DNA of 64,000 bases from Variovorax sp. N23 (GCF_025486315.1 NZ_JAOOPY010000005.1:118101-182100), one strand, 5' to 3'. Numbered from the stretch's first letter, positions 45,679-56,447 are shown. The notes: a model not told the origin generated them from the letters alone. Translations and numbers: made by a program.

Positions 45679-46098
45679 ATGCCCATCCAAGGAGACCCGC
45701 CGCCCCCACGCCCCGCCATCCGGCCGCTGCCGCGGGCGGCGCGCTGGGTGTTGCTCGTCTTCGCCGGCCTGTGCCTGGTGCTCGCCGTCATCGGCGTGAT
45801 CCTGCCCGGCATGCCGGCCACCGTCTTCCTGCTGATGGCCGCCTGGGCCGCGGCGCGCAGCTCGCCCCGGCTGCATGCGTGGCTGATGGGCCACCGCCTG
45901 TTCGGCCCGATGCTGCACGACTGGGAAGACGGCCGCCGCGTGAGTCGCCGCGCCAAATGGGGCGCCAGCGCCACCATGGCCCTCGGCGCCGTCCTGCTGA
46001 TATGGACGGCCTACCGCCCCTGGATCGCCGCCGCCGGCATCGGCTGCATGGCCGTCGTGCTGGCGTGGCTGTGGCGCCGGCCCGAGCCGCAACGCTGA
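45679..46098 (+). CDS. DUF454 (YbaN-like) inner-membrane protein
   Basis: The product is 139 aa. It has a Pro-rich start, then helices [20 protein letters not shown] and [20 protein letters not shown], and the family motif [19 protein letters not shown]. Two further C-terminal helices follow. The function is unknown. An upstream ATG at 45658 is possible; neither start has a clear ribosome site. Its stop abuts the convergent metE stop with no gap. Confidence 0.78.
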   Translation: MPIQGDPPPPRPAIRPLPRAARWVLLVFAGLCLVLAVIGVILPGMPATVFLLMAAWAAARSSPRLHAWLMGHRLFGPMLHDWEDGRRVSRRAKWGASATMALGAVLLIWTAYRPWIAAAGIGCMAVVLAWLWRRPEPQR

Positions 46099-48411
46099 TC
46101 AGCCCGCCAGCTCGGCCCGCAGCTGCTTGGCCGCCGCCACCATGTTGGCGAGCGCCGCCTCGGTCTCCGGCCAGCCGCGCGTCTTCAGGCCGCAGTCGGG
46201 GTTGATCCACAGGTGCGCGGGCGGCACCACCGCCGCGGCCTTGCGCATCAGGCGCACCATCTCGTCGGTCGTGGGCACGCGCGGCGAATGGATGTCGTAC
46301 ACGCCGGGGCCGATCTCGTTGGGGTACGTGAACGCGCCGAAGCCGCGCAGCAGTTCCATGTCGGAGCGGCTGGTCTCGATGGTGATCACGTCGGCGTCCA
46401 TGGCCGCGATCTCCGGCAGGATGTCGTTGAATTCCGAATAGCACATGTGGGTGTGGATCTGCGTGCGGTCCGCCACGCCCGAGGCGCTGATGCGGAAGGC
46501 GCGCGTCGCGCCCTGCAGGTAGTGCTTCCAGCCGGCGCGGCGCAATGGCAGGCCCTCGCGGATGGCGGGCTCGTCGATCTGCACGATGCCGATGCCGGCC
46601 TGCTCCAGGTCGACCACCTCGTCGCGGATGGCCCAGGCGATCTGCTCGGTAGTCACGCTGCGCGGCTGGTCGTCGCGCACGAAGGACCATTGCAGGATGG
46701 TGACCGGCCCGGTCAGCATGCCCTTCATCGGCCGCGCCGTCAGGCGCTGCGCGAAGGCCGTCCACTCGACCGTCATCGGCGCCGGCCGGGCCACGTCGCC
46801 GTAGATGACCGGCGGCTTCACGCAGCGCGAGCCGTACGACTGCACCCAGCCGTTGGCCGTGAAGACGAAGCCGTCGAGCTGCTCGCCGAAATACTCCACC
46901 ATGTCGTTGCGCTCGGCCTCGCCGTGCACCAGCACGTCGATGTCCAGCGCCTCCTGCTTGCGCACGGCCAGGGTGATCTCCGCGCGCATCTGCTCGGCGT
47001 AGCCGGCGGCATCGAGCGCGCCGCGCCTGAAGGCCGCGCGTGCGGCGCGGATGGCCGCGGTCTGCGGGAACGAGCCGATGGTGGTGGTCGGCAATGGCGG
47101 CAGCGCGAAGCGCGCGCGCTGCGCCGCCTGGCGCTCGGCGAAGGGCGCGGCCCGGCGGTCGTCGCCGTCGACGCAGCGTGCCAGGCGAAGCGCGACGTCG
47201 GCACGGTGCACGCGCGGGCTGCTGCGCCGCGCCGCGATGGCCGTGCGCGCGGCGTGCAGCTCGGCCGCGACGGCGCCCTCCTCCCCGTCGAGCGCGGCGC
47301 GCAGCACGCGCAGCTCGTCGAGCTTCTCCACGGCGAAGGCCAGCCATGGCTTCACCTCCGGGTCGAGCTTGTCTTCCGCCGCGAGGCCGACGGGCACATG
47401 CAGCAGCGAGCACGACGGCGCCAGCCACAGCTCGCCCCGGTGCTTGTCCGCCACCGGCCGCAGGCGGGCCAGGGCCGCGTCGAGATCGGTGCGCCAAATG
47501 TTGCGCCCGTCGACGATGCCGACCGACAGCACCTTGTGCGCCGGCAGCCAGTCGGCCACGCCGGTGAGTTCGTCCGCCGCGCGCACCGCGTCGACGTGCA
47601 GGCCCGCCACCGGCAACTGGCAGGCCAGGCGCAGGTTCTCGGCCAGCGGCGAGAAGTAGGTCGCGAGCATCAGCCGGGGCGCGCTGCGGGCCAGCTGCCA
47701 GTAGCTGCGCTCGAAGACATGGCGCCAGCCGTCGGGCAGGTCGAGCCCGAGGGTGGGCTCGTCGATCTGCACCCAATCCACGCCCTGCGCCTTCAGGCGC
47801 GCCAGCACCTGCTCGTACACCGGCAGCAGCGCGTCGAGCAGCGAGAGGCGGTCGAAGCCCTCGCCCTTCTCCTTGCCCAGCCAAAGGAAGGACAGCGGCC
47901 CCAGCAGCACGGCCTTGACCGGGTGGCCCAGCGACTGCGCCTGCGCGACCTCGTCGAACAGGCGCTCCGAGCCCAGCGCGAAGCGCGTGGCGGGCGTGAA
48001 TTCCGGCACCAGGTAGTGGTAGTTGGTATCGAACCACTTGGTCATCTCCAGCGCGAAGGTGCCGGCGTGCGCATGCGCGCAGCCTTCGTGTTCGGACTCG
48101 GCCGCGACGCCGCGCGCCATGGTGAAGTAGCGCGACAGCGCGGGCTCGTCGCCGCCGAAACCGAAACGCGCGGGCTCGCAGCCCAGCAGCTGGATGTGGT
48201 TGGCGACGTGGTCGTAGAAGGCGAAGTCGCCGACGGTCACAAAGTCGAGGCCGGCGTCGCGCTGCGCCTGCCAGTGGCGGGCGCGCAGCTCGGCGCCGAC
48301 GGCTTCGAGCGCGGCGCGGTCGATCTCGCCGCGCCAGTGTCGTTCGAGGGCGAACTTGAGTTCGCGTTGCGCGCCCATGCGCGGGAAGCCGAGGATATGG
48401 ATGCGTGTCAT
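46099..48411 (-). CDS. metE: Cobalamin-independent methionine synthase
   Basis: The product is 770 aa, full length. The N-terminal domain begins [20 protein letters not shown]. The C-terminal catalytic domain has zinc ligands in THMCYSEF and in [11 protein letters not shown], plus [10 protein letters not shown] and [13 protein letters not shown]. It transfers the methyl group from methyl-tetrahydrofolate-glutamate to homocysteine. It is divergent from a metR-type regulator, the standard arrangement, with a MetR box between them. Confidence 0.97.
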   Translation of the reverse strand: MTRIHILGFPRMGAQRELKFALERHWRGEIDRAALEAVGAELRARHWQAQRDAGLDFVTVGDFAFYDHVANHIQLLGCEPARFGFGGDEPALSRYFTMARGVAAESEHEGCAHAHAGTFALEMTKWFDTNYHYLVPEFTPATRFALGSERLFDEVAQAQSLGHPVKAVLLGPLSFLWLGKEKGEGFDRLSLLDALLPVYEQVLARLKAQGVDWVQIDEPTLGLDLPDGWRHVFERSYWQLARSAPRLMLATYFSPLAENLRLACQLPVAGLHVDAVRAADELTGVADWLPAHKVLSVGIVDGRNIWRTDLDAALARLRPVADKHRGELWLAPSCSLLHVPVGLAAEDKLDPEVKPWLAFAVEKLDELRVLRAALDGEEGAVAAELHAARTAIAARRSSPRVHRADVALRLARCVDGDDRRAAPFAERQAAQRARFALPPLPTTTIGSFPQTAAIRAARAAFRRGALDAAGYAEQMRAEITLAVRKQEALDIDVLVHGEAERNDMVEYFGEQLDGFVFTANGWVQSYGSRCVKPPVIYGDVARPAPMTVEWTAFAQRLTARPMKGMLTGPVTILQWSFVRDDQPRSVTTEQIAWAIRDEVVDLEQAGIGIVQIDEPAIREGLPLRRAGWKHYLQGATRAFRISASGVADRTQIHTHMCYSEFNDILPEIAAMDADVITIETSRSDMELLRGFGAFTYPNEIGPGVYDIHSPRVPTTDEMVRLMRKAAAVVPPAHLWINPDCGLKTRGWPETEAALANMVAAAKQLRAELAG

Positions 48412-48469
48412 GCCGCGATGGTCGGGCTTCCGGCACTATGATTCAAACGAAACCTTTTGCCCATCAACT

Positions 48470-48482
48470 TGAATTTCATTCA
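48470..48482. promoter_or_regulatory. MetR box overlapping the metR start
   Basis: TGAATTTCATTCA is an exact TGAA-N5-TTCA MetR consensus. Its last base is the A of the metR ATG (48482). In this position it would block or tune metR while activating metE on the other strand. Confidence 0.75.
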
Positions 48483-49408
48483 TGTCGCAGTCGATCCTCG
48501 AAATCCGCCACCTGCGTACCCTCGTCGCGCTACGCGACACCGGCAGCCTGGTGCGCGCCGCGCAGCTGCTCAACCTCACGCAGTCGGCGCTGTCGCACCA
48601 GATCAAGCTGCTGGAAGACCGCTACGGCACGCCGCTGTTCGAGCGCAAGTCGGTGCCGCCGCAGTTCAGCGGCACCGGCCTGCGCCTGCTGCAACTAGCC
48701 GACGCGACGCTGCCGATGGTGGAGGAAGCCGAGCGCGACGTGGCGCGCCTGGCCGCCGGCGGCGCCGGGCAACTGCGCATCGTGGTCGAGTGCCACACCT
48801 GCTTCGACTGGCTGATGCCGGCGATGGACGCCTTCCGCAGCCGCTGGCCCGAGATCGAGCTGGACATCGTCTCGGGCTTCCACCCCGACCCGATCGCGCT
48901 GCTGCTGCAGAACCGCGCCGAAGTGGCGATCGTCTCCGAGCAGGACCCGGCCGAGACGGTCGACTACCACCCGCTGTTCCAGTTCGAGATCGTCGCGCTG
49001 CTCGCCAACGACCATGCGCTGGTGTCCAAGACGCACCTCACGGCGCGTCACTTCGCCGACCAGACGCTCATCACCTACCCGGTGCCCGACGAGATGCTCG
49101 ACATCGTGCGACAGGTGCTGGCGCCGGCCGGCGTGCAGCCCGCGCAGCGGCGCACCACCGAGCTCACAGTCGCGATGCTGCAGCTGGTGGCCAGCGGGCG
49201 CGGCATCGCCACGCTGCCGCTGTGGGCAGTGCAGGGTTACCTCGGCCGCGGCTACGTCACAGCCCGGCGGGTCGGCGCGAAGGGGCTGACCGGCGAGCTG
49301 CACATGGCCTGCACCGCGGCCACCTCGGCCCGGCCGTGGCTGGCGGACTTCGTGCAGATCACGCGCGAGAGCTGCTTCGTGAGCCTGCCGGGCATCGCGC
49401 TGCTGTGA
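48482..49408 (+). CDS. metR: LysR-type regulator MetR
   Basis: The product is 308 aa. The LysR helix-turn-helix is SLVRAAQLLNLTQSALSHQI near residues 22-41. The sensor domain has VECHTCFDWLMPAMDAFRSR, matching MetR, which senses homocysteine. It is divergent from metE by 70 bases, and its own start overlaps a MetR box. Length and partner gene support the assignment. Confidence 0.9.
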   Translation: MSQSILEIRHLRTLVALRDTGSLVRAAQLLNLTQSALSHQIKLLEDRYGTPLFERKSVPPQFSGTGLRLLQLADATLPMVEEAERDVARLAAGGAGQLRIVVECHTCFDWLMPAMDAFRSRWPEIELDIVSGFHPDPIALLLQNRAEVAIVSEQDPAETVDYHPLFQFEIVALLANDHALVSKTHLTARHFADQTLITYPVPDEMLDIVRQVLAPAGVQPAQRRTTELTVAMLQLVASGRGIATLPLWAVQGYLGRGYVTARRVGAKGLTGELHMACTAATSARPWLADFVQITRESCFVSLPGIALL

Positions 49409-49477
49409 CGACGGCGCGGCCGGAGCGCTTATGCTCGCAGGCTTCCTGTCGGCACCGCCGCCGCGTCATCGCCTTCC

Positions 49478-50683
49478 ATGCCCTCTCCCGACACCGCGCG
49501 CGGCCTCCGCGCGCTGATCTTCGCCTTCACGCTCAGCCAGTTCTTCCGCACCTGCCTCGCGGTCATCGCGCCGGAGCTGCAGCACGACCTGTCCTTGTCG
49601 CCCGCCGGCTTCGGCACGCTGTCGTCGTGCTTCTTCCTGGCCTTCGCGGTGGCGCAGATCCCGATCGGCATCGCCTTCGACCGCTACGGCGTCGGCCGCC
49701 CGACCCGCCTGCTCAGCAGCGTGGGCGTGCTGGCCGCCGTGCTCTTCGTGGTGGCGCCCAACGGTGCCACGGCGATGGTCGCGCAGGCCGGACTCGGCCT
49801 GGCCTGCGCGCCGGTCTTCATGGGCCTGATGCACTACGCGTCGGAGCACCTGCCGGTGCACCGCTACGCCACGGTGGTGGGCCGGGCCAACGCCATCTCG
49901 ATGCTCGGCGCGCTGTGCGCCACGGCGCCGCTGGGCTGGGCGGCGCACCGCGTCGGCTGGCGTGCCGCCATGGGCGTGGCCGCCGTCTGCATGCTGCTGG
50001 CCTGCATCGGCGTGTGGCGCCATGTGCACGACGAGGGCCATGCCGACGCGCAGCAGGAAAAGCTGGGCGACCTGTTCGCCGGCAGCGCGCGGCTGCTGAC
50101 CGTGCCCGCGATGTGGACGCTCATCCCCCTGTGCGTCGCGCTGGCGGCCGGCACCACCTTCCGCAACGCCTGGGGCGGCCCCTACCTGGCGCAGGTGTAC
50201 GGCCTCGGCGCCGACGCGCGCGGCCTGGCGCTGGCCTTCGTCAGCCTGGGCGGCTTCGCCACCGCGCTGCTGCTGCCGGTGCTGGTGCGGCGCCACGCGC
50301 TCAAGGCCACAGTGATCGGCTGGGGCCTGATGTCGCTGGTCGGCGGCCTGGTGCTGACGGCCGCGCCCGATATCGGCCTGCTGCCCGGCGTGCTGCTGCT
50401 GACGCTGCTCGCCACCTTCGGCATGTGCCACCCGCTGGTCATGGCGCATGGCCGCGGCCTGGTGCCGCAGGCGCTGCGCGGGCGCGGCCTGGGCGTGCTC
50501 AACACCTTCGTCTTCCTGGGCTCGGGGCTCACGTCCTCGGCCTTCGGGCTGATCGCCGACGCCGGCCAGCGCAACGGCGCCAGTGCCTCGGCCACGTACA
50601 CGGGCATCTTCCTGTGCGCGTCGGCGCTGGTGGTGCTGGGCACGGCGGTGTACTGGTTCAGCCCGCGGCCGGCGCCGCACTGA
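49478..50683 (+). CDS. MFS transporter
   Basis: The product is 401 aa with twelve predicted membrane helices. The loop 2-3 motif is GIAFDRYGVGRPTRLL, and the second half begins at about residue 205 (LLTVPAMWTLIPLCVALAAG). The family resembles CynX/NarK-like transporters, but the substrate cannot be named. It is 69 bases after metR. Both run in the same direction, so co-transcription is possible. Confidence 0.85.
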   Translation: MPSPDTARGLRALIFAFTLSQFFRTCLAVIAPELQHDLSLSPAGFGTLSSCFFLAFAVAQIPIGIAFDRYGVGRPTRLLSSVGVLAAVLFVVAPNGATAMVAQAGLGLACAPVFMGLMHYASEHLPVHRYATVVGRANAISMLGALCATAPLGWAAHRVGWRAAMGVAAVCMLLACIGVWRHVHDEGHADAQQEKLGDLFAGSARLLTVPAMWTLIPLCVALAAGTTFRNAWGGPYLAQVYGLGADARGLALAFVSLGGFATALLLPVLVRRHALKATVIGWGLMSLVGGLVLTAAPDIGLLPGVLLLTLLATFGMCHPLVMAHGRGLVPQALRGRGLGVLNTFVFLGSGLTSSAFGLIADAGQRNGASASATYTGIFLCASALVVLGTAVYWFSPRPAPH

Positions 50684-50699
50684 AGCACGCGGCGCTTTT

Positions 50700-53600
50700 C
50701 TACGCGGCCGACGCCAGGAAGCGCAGCGCCGGGTCGAGCGCCAGCGCACGCCGCGCCGCCTGCGTCTCGGCCGCATCGAGCGCTTCGAGCAGCGCGATCT
50801 CCCCCGCGATGCTGGTCGCGACCGGTACGCCATCACGCCACAGCACGCGCGAGCCGGCCACGCGCGGCACCTTCGGCCCGTTGACGATCGTGCCCAGCAG
50901 GTTCGCCGGGTCGCTGGCGGCCAGGGCGATGAAGGCGCCGTCGTGCGCTTCGCGCCGGACACGGCGCATCGACGCCACCGCCTCGGGCAGCGCGAACTGC
51001 TCGCCCGACACGCCCGCGATGAAGCGCCCGCCACGGATCTCGCCGCGCGCCTCCAGCCTGCGGCACACGCGCACCAAGTCGCGCCACGGCGGCAGCCACG
51101 CGGGCTCGCGCTCCAGCAGGCGCCAGCAGATCACGCCGTAGCGGCGCAGCAGCACATGCACGACCTGCTCGATGGTGTCCTTGGCCCACCCCCGATGCGG
51201 CTCACTTCGTGTAGCCGCCTCCCCCTCAAGGGGGCGCCACCGGCTGCCCGGCAAAGCCGGTTCCGCGGTGTCCCTGGCATCCACTTTTGCCGGCACCCTC
51301 ACAAGCGTCCAACGTCCCGCGTCTTCGATACCGAACAGCGGCACGCGACGGCGGCGGCGCGTGTCGGCCGAGGCGCGCTTCGACGCCGGCACCAGCAGGG
51401 CGCGCAGGCCGGCGTAGCTGTCGCAGCGCACGCGGCCCTTGGCGACGAGTTCGGTCAGCGCCTCCTCGATCTCGACCGGCAGTAGCCGTGTGCCGCCTGC
51501 GATCTCGTCGAAGAAGCAGGCGCCGTGCTGCTTCAGGTGTTCGGCCACGCGGGACGCACGCGAGCCGAGGTTGTCGTCATCGGCGGGCGCGGGTGCCAAT
51601 GCCGTCCACAGCGCGGCGCTGCGGCGCGGCAGCAGCACGACCGGGGTGGCGTGCAGCGACGGGCTGCCGGCGCCCTTGCGCCCTTCTACCGACGCCGCGT
51701 TGGGACGCAGCCGCGTCCACAGCACGCGGCCGGCCGTGCACAGGTCGTCGAGCCACGCGCCGGCGTAGTCGGTCACGCGCGCGGGCAGCACTTCGGCTTC
51801 CCACATCGGCGCGGGCGCCTCGTAGCCTTCGAGCTGCGACAGCACGCCCGACAGCGCCTCCGGCCCGCTCACGCGCGACGCGGCGCCGACGTGCTGCCAC
51901 TCGAACAGGAAGCGCACGAAGTCGCGCGGCTCGACCGGCTCGATCTCGCGGCGCAGTCGCTTGAGCGTGTAGCGGTGGATGCGTGCGAGCAGGTGGCGCT
52001 CGCACCATTCGACGTGTTCGGTGCCCGGCGTGAAGCGGCCTTGCAGCACTGTGCCTTCGGCCTGCAGTGCGAGCAACGCCGCTTCGACCTCGGCGGCCAG
52101 CAAGAACAATGGCGACGCCAGCTGCGTGACGGTGACCGGGCCAAGCCCGCCGAGGCGCGAGCGCAGCAGCTCGCGCAGCGCGGCGTCGCGGTCGTCGGGC
52201 CGCTCGGCGTCGTCGGGCGCAGTGATGGCGGGCTGCATCGGCGCATCGGGCGCAATGGCTTGCAGCAACGGCAGGCGCTCGGCAGCCACCCACAGGCCGC
52301 GCGCGCTGCGGCCCTTGCCGTCGAGCAGCAAGCGCGTCGCGCGTCCGGCCTTGGCCAGCGCCGTCAGCCACTTCTTCCAGTCCTTCCCATCGGCCTGCGC
52401 GGCCACCTCGTCATCGCTCACCGCGCCCAGCATCCCCAGCGCCTCGTGCATCTCGTCGGCGTTGCGAGGCTGCGGCCAGGCTTCTTCGCGCACGCTCGCG
52501 ATGGCGTCGGCGTCGAGCTGGCCGACGTCGTCGGCGCTCTCGGGGTCGGTGTAGCGGCGGTTCTGCACGGCCTGGGTGCGGCGCTCTTCCAGCGGCGCGT
52601 CGTCGAGGAAGGCGTAGGGCCGCGCGTTGAGCGCCTCCATCGCCAGCGGCGACGGCCCGGGCAGGTCGCGCGCCAGCACGCGCACCTCGCCGGACTCCAT
52701 GCGGCGCAGCAGCGCGAGCCAGCCGTCGGCGTCCATCGCGTCGTGCAGGCAGTCGTCCATGGTCTGCGCGACCAATGGATGGTCGGGCACCTCGCGCTCG
52801 CCGACGATGTTCTCGAGGCAGGCGACCTGGTCGGGGAACACGGCCGCCAGCAGGTCTTCGGCGCGCATGCGCTGCAGTTGCGGCGCCACCTTGCGCCCAC
52901 CGCTGAAGCGCGGCAGCGCGAGCGCCGTGGTCGCGTTCCAGCGCCAGCGCACGCCGAACAGCGGCGCGTCGAGCAGCGCCTGCACCAGCACGTCGAGGGC
53001 GGAGTTGGAATGCAGGTAGCGCGCCACCTCGTCGAGCGGAAAGCTGTGGCTGGTCGACAGCGACAGCACGATCGCGTCTTCGGTCGCCGCGGCCTGCAGC
53101 TCGAAGTTGAAGGTGCGGCAGAAGCGCTTGCGCAACGCCAGGCCCCAGGCGCGGTTGAGCCGGCTGCCGAAGGGCGAATGGATCACCAGCTGCATGCCGC
53201 CCGAGGCGTCGAAGAAGCGCTCCATGACCAGCGTGTGCTGCGTCGGCAGCGTGCCGAGCACCGCGGCGGCGTGCGCGAGGTGCTCGACGATCTGGCGCGC
53301 GGCCTCGTCGGCCAGGCCCATCGTCTGCGTCAGCAGCGCCATCGCGGCATCGCGGCCGCCGGCTTGCAGCGCCTGCCCCACCGCCTCCCGCAGCCGCGAC
53401 ACGCCGAAGGAGAGTTCGTCGGTCCGCCCCGGCGCCTCGCCGAGCCAGAACGGAATGTTGGGCGCGGCCCCCTGCGCGTCTTCCACCCGCACGCGGCCCG
53501 GCTCGATCTTCAGGATGCGGTAGCTGGTGTTGCCCAGCTGGAACACGTCGCCCGCCAGGCTCTCGACCGCGAAGTCTTCGTTGACCGTGCCGATCTTGTC

Positions 53601-55154
53601 GGCCTGCGGCTCCAGCACGACCGTGTAGTCGCCCGTCTCGGGGATGGTGCCGCCGGAGGTCAGCGCCGTCATGCGCGCGCCCTTGCGCTCGCGCAGCAGG
53701 TGGTTCACCGCGTCGCGATGCACATAGCCCGCGCGCTGGCCCTGCCGCGTGGTGAAGCCTTCCGACACCATCCGCACCACCTCCATGAAGCGCGCGTGCG
53801 TCAGTTGCGCATAGGGCCAGGCGCGGCGCACCAGCGCGAAGAGATCGTCCTCGTGCCATTCGCGGCAGGCCGTCTCGGCCACGATCTGCTGGGCCAGCAC
53901 GTCGAGCGGCGCCGGCAGCACGCGCAGCGCGTCGAGCTCGCCGCGGCGGATGCAGTCGAGCAGCGCGGCGCATTCGACCAGCTCGTCGCGCGACTGCGGA
54001 AAGAGCCGCGCCTTCGGCACGCCGCCCACCGCGTGGCCCGAGCGCCCGGCCCGCTGCAGGAAGGTCGCGATGGAGCGCGGCGAGCCGAGCTGGCAGACCA
54101 GGTCGACGTCGCCGATGTCCAGCCCCAGCTCCAGCGAGGCGGTCGCGACCAGCACCTTGAGCTCGCCGCGCTTGAGCCGCTGCTCGGCGTCGAGCCGCGT
54201 CTCTTTCGAGAGGCTGCCGTGGTGCGCCGCTACCGCGTCCTTGCCGAGGATGTCGCCCAGGTGCCGCGCCGCGCGCTCGGCCATGCGGCGCGTGTTGACG
54301 AACACCAGCGTCGTCTTGTGCAGCCACACGAGTTCGGCGACGCGCGCATACACCTGCGTCCACTGTTCGTTGGACATCACCGCCGCCAGCGGCGTGGGCG
54401 GCAGCTCCAGCGCCAGGTCGCGCTGCTTGGCGTAGCCGATGTCGACGACGGCGCAGTCGGCCGTGCCATCGCTCTTCACTCCACCCGCGCCGACCAGGAA
54501 GCGCGCCACCTCGTCGATCGGCTTCTGCGTGGCCGACAGGCCGATGCGCACCGGCCGCGCACCGCCCGCCTCCGTGCACAGCGCCTGCAGCCGCTCCAGC
54601 GACAGCGCCAGGTGGCTGCCGCGCTTGCTCGCGGCGATGGCGTGGATCTCGTCCACGATCACGCTGCGCACCGTCGCGAGCATCTTGCGGCCCGACGCCG
54701 AGCCCAGCAGTACGTAGAGCGATTCCGGCGTCGTCACCAGGATGTGCGGCGGCCGGCGCAGGCTCTGCTGCCGCTCCCGGTGCGGCGTGTCGCCCGTGCG
54801 CACCGCCGTGCGGATGTCGACATCGGGCAACCCCAGCGCCGCCAACTCCGCCCGAATGCCGGCCAGCGGCGCGTCGAGGTTCAGGCGGATGTCGTTGGAG
54901 AGCGCCTTGAGCGGCGAGACATAGACGACCGCCGTTTCATCCGGCAGACCACCAGGTGCGAGGCCTCGCACGACCAGATCGTCGAGCGCGGCGAGGAAGG
55001 CGGTGAGCGTCTTGCCCGAGCCGGTGGGCGCGGCGACGAGGGTGTCGCGGCGGGCGCGGATGGACGGCCACGCGGCGGATTGGGCGGGTGTGGGGGCGGG
55101 GAAGGTTCCGGCGAACCAAGTGGTGACGGCGGGGTGGAAGGAATCAGGGAGCAC
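50700..55154 (-). CDS. lhr: Lhr-type superfamily 2 helicase
   Basis: The product is 1484 aa, similar to full-length Lhr. Walker A is [13 protein letters not shown] near residue 41 and the DEAD-like box is VIVDEIHAIAASKRG. Motif III-VI regions include VFVNTRRMAERAARHLG and QRAGRSGHAVGG. The Lhr winged-helix and WH-beta-barrel core follow, then the long C-terminal domain. Lhr is a 3'-5' single-strand translocase linked to DNA repair. A 31-residue stretch near 1294-1324 (RDTAEPALPGSRWRPLEGEA) is encoded by an interspersed repeat. The frame stays open through it, so the insert is probably a tolerated surface loop. Confidence 0.93.
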   Translation of the reverse strand: MLPDSFHPAVTTWFAGTFPAPTPAQSAAWPSIRARRDTLVAAPTGSGKTLTAFLAALDDLVVRGLAPGGLPDETAVVYVSPLKALSNDIRLNLDAPLAGIRAELAALGLPDVDIRTAVRTGDTPHRERQQSLRRPPHILVTTPESLYVLLGSASGRKMLATVRSVIVDEIHAIAASKRGSHLALSLERLQALCTEAGGARPVRIGLSATQKPIDEVARFLVGAGGVKSDGTADCAVVDIGYAKQRDLALELPPTPLAAVMSNEQWTQVYARVAELVWLHKTTLVFVNTRRMAERAARHLGDILGKDAVAAHHGSLSKETRLDAEQRLKRGELKVLVATASLELGLDIGDVDLVCQLGSPRSIATFLQRAGRSGHAVGGVPKARLFPQSRDELVECAALLDCIRRGELDALRVLPAPLDVLAQQIVAETACREWHEDDLFALVRRAWPYAQLTHARFMEVVRMVSEGFTTRQGQRAGYVHRDAVNHLLRERKGARMTALTSGGTIPETGDYTVVLEPQADKIGTVNEDFAVESLAGDVFQLGNTSYRILKIEPGRVRVEDAQGAAPNIPFWLGEAPGRTDELSFGVSRLREAVGQALQAGGRDAAMALLTQTMGLADEAARQIVEHLAHAAAVLGTLPTQHTLVMERFFDASGGMQLVIHSPFGSRLNRAWGLALRKRFCRTFNFELQAAATEDAIVLSLSTSHSFPLDEVARYLHSNSALDVLVQALLDAPLFGVRWRWNATTALALPRFSGGRKVAPQLQRMRAEDLLAAVFPDQVACLENIVGEREVPDHPLVAQTMDDCLHDAMDADGWLALLRRMESGEVRVLARDLPGPSPLAMEALNARPYAFLDDAPLEERRTQAVQNRRYTDPESADDVGQLDADAIASVREEAWPQPRNADEMHEALGMLGAVSDDEVAAQADGKDWKKWLTALAKAGRATRLLLDGKGRSARGLWVAAERLPLLQAIAPDAPMQPAITAPDDAERPDDRDAALRELLRSRLGGLGPVTVTQLASPLFLLAAEVEAALLALQAEGTVLQGRFTPGTEHVEWCERHLLARIHRYTLKRLRREIEPVEPRDFVRFLFEWQHVGAASRVSGPEALSGVLSQLEGYEAPAPMWEAEVLPARVTDYAGAWLDDLCTAGRVLWTRLRPNAASVEGRKGAGSPSLHATPVVLLPRRSAALWTALAPAPADDDNLGSRASRVAEHLKQHGACFFDEIAGGTRLLPVEIEEALTELVAKGRVRCDSYAGLRALLVPASKRASADTRRRRRVPLFGIEDAGRWTLVRVPAKVDARDTAEPALPGSRWRPLEGEAATRSEPHRGWAKDTIEQVVHVLLRRYGVICWRLLEREPAWLPPWRDLVRVCRRLEARGEIRGGRFIAGVSGEQFALPEAVASMRRVRREAHDGAFIALAASDPANLLGTIVNGPKVPRVAGSRVLWRDGVPVATSIAGEIALLEALDAAETQAARRALALDPALRFLASAA
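51183..51271. repeat. Two-hairpin interspersed repeat, copy 2, inside lhr
   Basis: This copy carries CCCCC-TCAA-GGGGG (51221-51234) and CCGGC-AAA-GCCGG (51248-51260), like copy 1 at 36323-36416. It lies wholly within the lhr coding frame and adds about 30 codons without a stop. Confidence 0.75.
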
Positions 55155-55229
55155 AGACTCATCACATCAGGGTCGAAGGTCCGATGTCAAGACACGGCGG
55201 GCCTGTGACCCCCTGCTGCCATCGCCGAG

Positions 55230-56429
55230 CTACTTCACCAGTTCCATCAGCTTTCCAAAGCTGTCCACCACGTCGTACTTCACGTTCTCCGGCGCGAACT
55301 TGCGATTGATTTCTTCGAAGAACTTGCGGGCGCACTGAATCTTCGTTGCTTCGATCGGCCGCAGATCCATCGACGACATCGAACCCTTGGTCTCGGCGAC
55401 GAAATACACATGCTTGACCGCGCCCTCTTGGAAAGAAATGGCCCAGTCGGGGTTGTAGTCACCGACAGGCGTCGGGATCAAAAAACCCCTCGGCAGCTTG
55501 GCGTAGACCACGACCTCCTTGCAGGTGTCCAGCTCCGTCACGAAGTCGCGCTCGACCTTGGAGTCGGTCAGGACGAAGTCGTAGATGTGGCGCGTGAGCT
55601 TCTCGCCCGCTTTGCTGAAGTCCTGCTTGGTCTGGCCGGTGGTGAAGATGTCCAGATCGAAGCGACCATCCACTGCATCGTAGGCCAGGTGCTCGATGAT
55701 CACAGTAGCCTTCTGCTCGTTGATCAGACGGATCGCCTCGGCGATGAAGTTCTCCGGGTTGGTCTTGAACTGTGCGAACACAGCGGCGTTGATGCCCTTC
55801 AGAATCTCGACCACCGTGCGCCGCGTCAGCAACGTGCCTTCGGCCACGTCTTCGAGCTTCTCGGAGTCGCTCCAAATCTGATCGAACAAGCTGAGCCAAG
55901 TGGCGGTGAAGGCCGGCTCGTCCATCTTGTTGACAAGGTTGGAGACGGCATTGCCTGGCTGGTAACCGAGATCGACGGCGGTGAAGCCGTGCAATGGCAT
56001 GTAGGCCGTTGCGTCTGCGTCGGTGACTTGCACGCAAGCGAACTGCTGCATGGGCGCTTTGCTGCGATTCGATTTGAAGGTGGCCTTGCGCCGCAGCCAG
56101 TCCGCACACTCCTTGGCGATGGCGCGTTGGGTCAGCTTGTTGCGCAGTTGGATCTCGAACTCGCTGCCGTACAGGCTCCGCTCCCGCTCGGCCCGGGGAA
56201 TGTGGAACTCCCTGCGCTCTTTCCGAATTTTGTCTGTCGCCTCCTCAGCAACGAAGGTCGGCGAGGTGAAGATGAAACTCAGATGCTCGACCTTTTCCAG
56301 CTCGTCCTTCAGCGCTTCATACGCATACATCGAAAAGCAGGAGGCGGCGATCTTCAGACGCCCGCCGGGTCGGATCGTCCGCTTCAGGTCATCGCCGAGC
56401 AGGCGATTGATGTTGTCGATGAGTTCCAT
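55230..56429 (-). CDS. Chimeric remnant of a PLD-type helicase and a type III restriction enzyme
   Basis: The 399-aa frame joins two family ends. Residues 1-195 match the N-terminus of large PLD-nuclease helicases ([55 protein letters not shown]). Residues 200-399 match the C-terminus of type III restriction Res subunits ([29 protein letters not shown]). They keep the nuclease motif GDYNPDW and VAETKG. The ATPase and motor between them, and any methyltransferase, are missing, so a large in-frame deletion is the likely origin. GC looks lower than neighbouring genes. It has no helicase activity; the nuclease motif is intact. Confidence 0.75.
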   Translation of the reverse strand: MELIDNINRLLGDDLKRTIRPGGRLKIAASCFSMYAYEALKDELEKVEHLSFIFTSPTFVAEEATDKIRKERREFHIPRAERERSLYGSEFEIQLRNKLTQRAIAKECADWLRRKATFKSNRSKAPMQQFACVQVTDADATAYMPLHGFTAVDLGYQPGNAVSNLVNKMDEPAFTATWLSLFDQIWSDSEKLEDVAEGTLLTRRTVVEILKGINAAVFAQFKTNPENFIAEAIRLINEQKATVIIEHLAYDAVDGRFDLDIFTTGQTKQDFSKAGEKLTRHIYDFVLTDSKVERDFVTELDTCKEVVVYAKLPRGFLIPTPVGDYNPDWAISFQEGAVKHVYFVAETKGSMSSMDLRPIEATKIQCARKFFEEINRKFAPENVKYDVVDSFGKLMELVK

Positions 56430-56447
56430 GGCAACGTCTCCTGGTGA

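Noticed and set aside
55230..56429. Intact type III restriction enzyme
   Set aside because: The ATPase and helicase region and any Mod gene are missing, and the length is under half that of Res.
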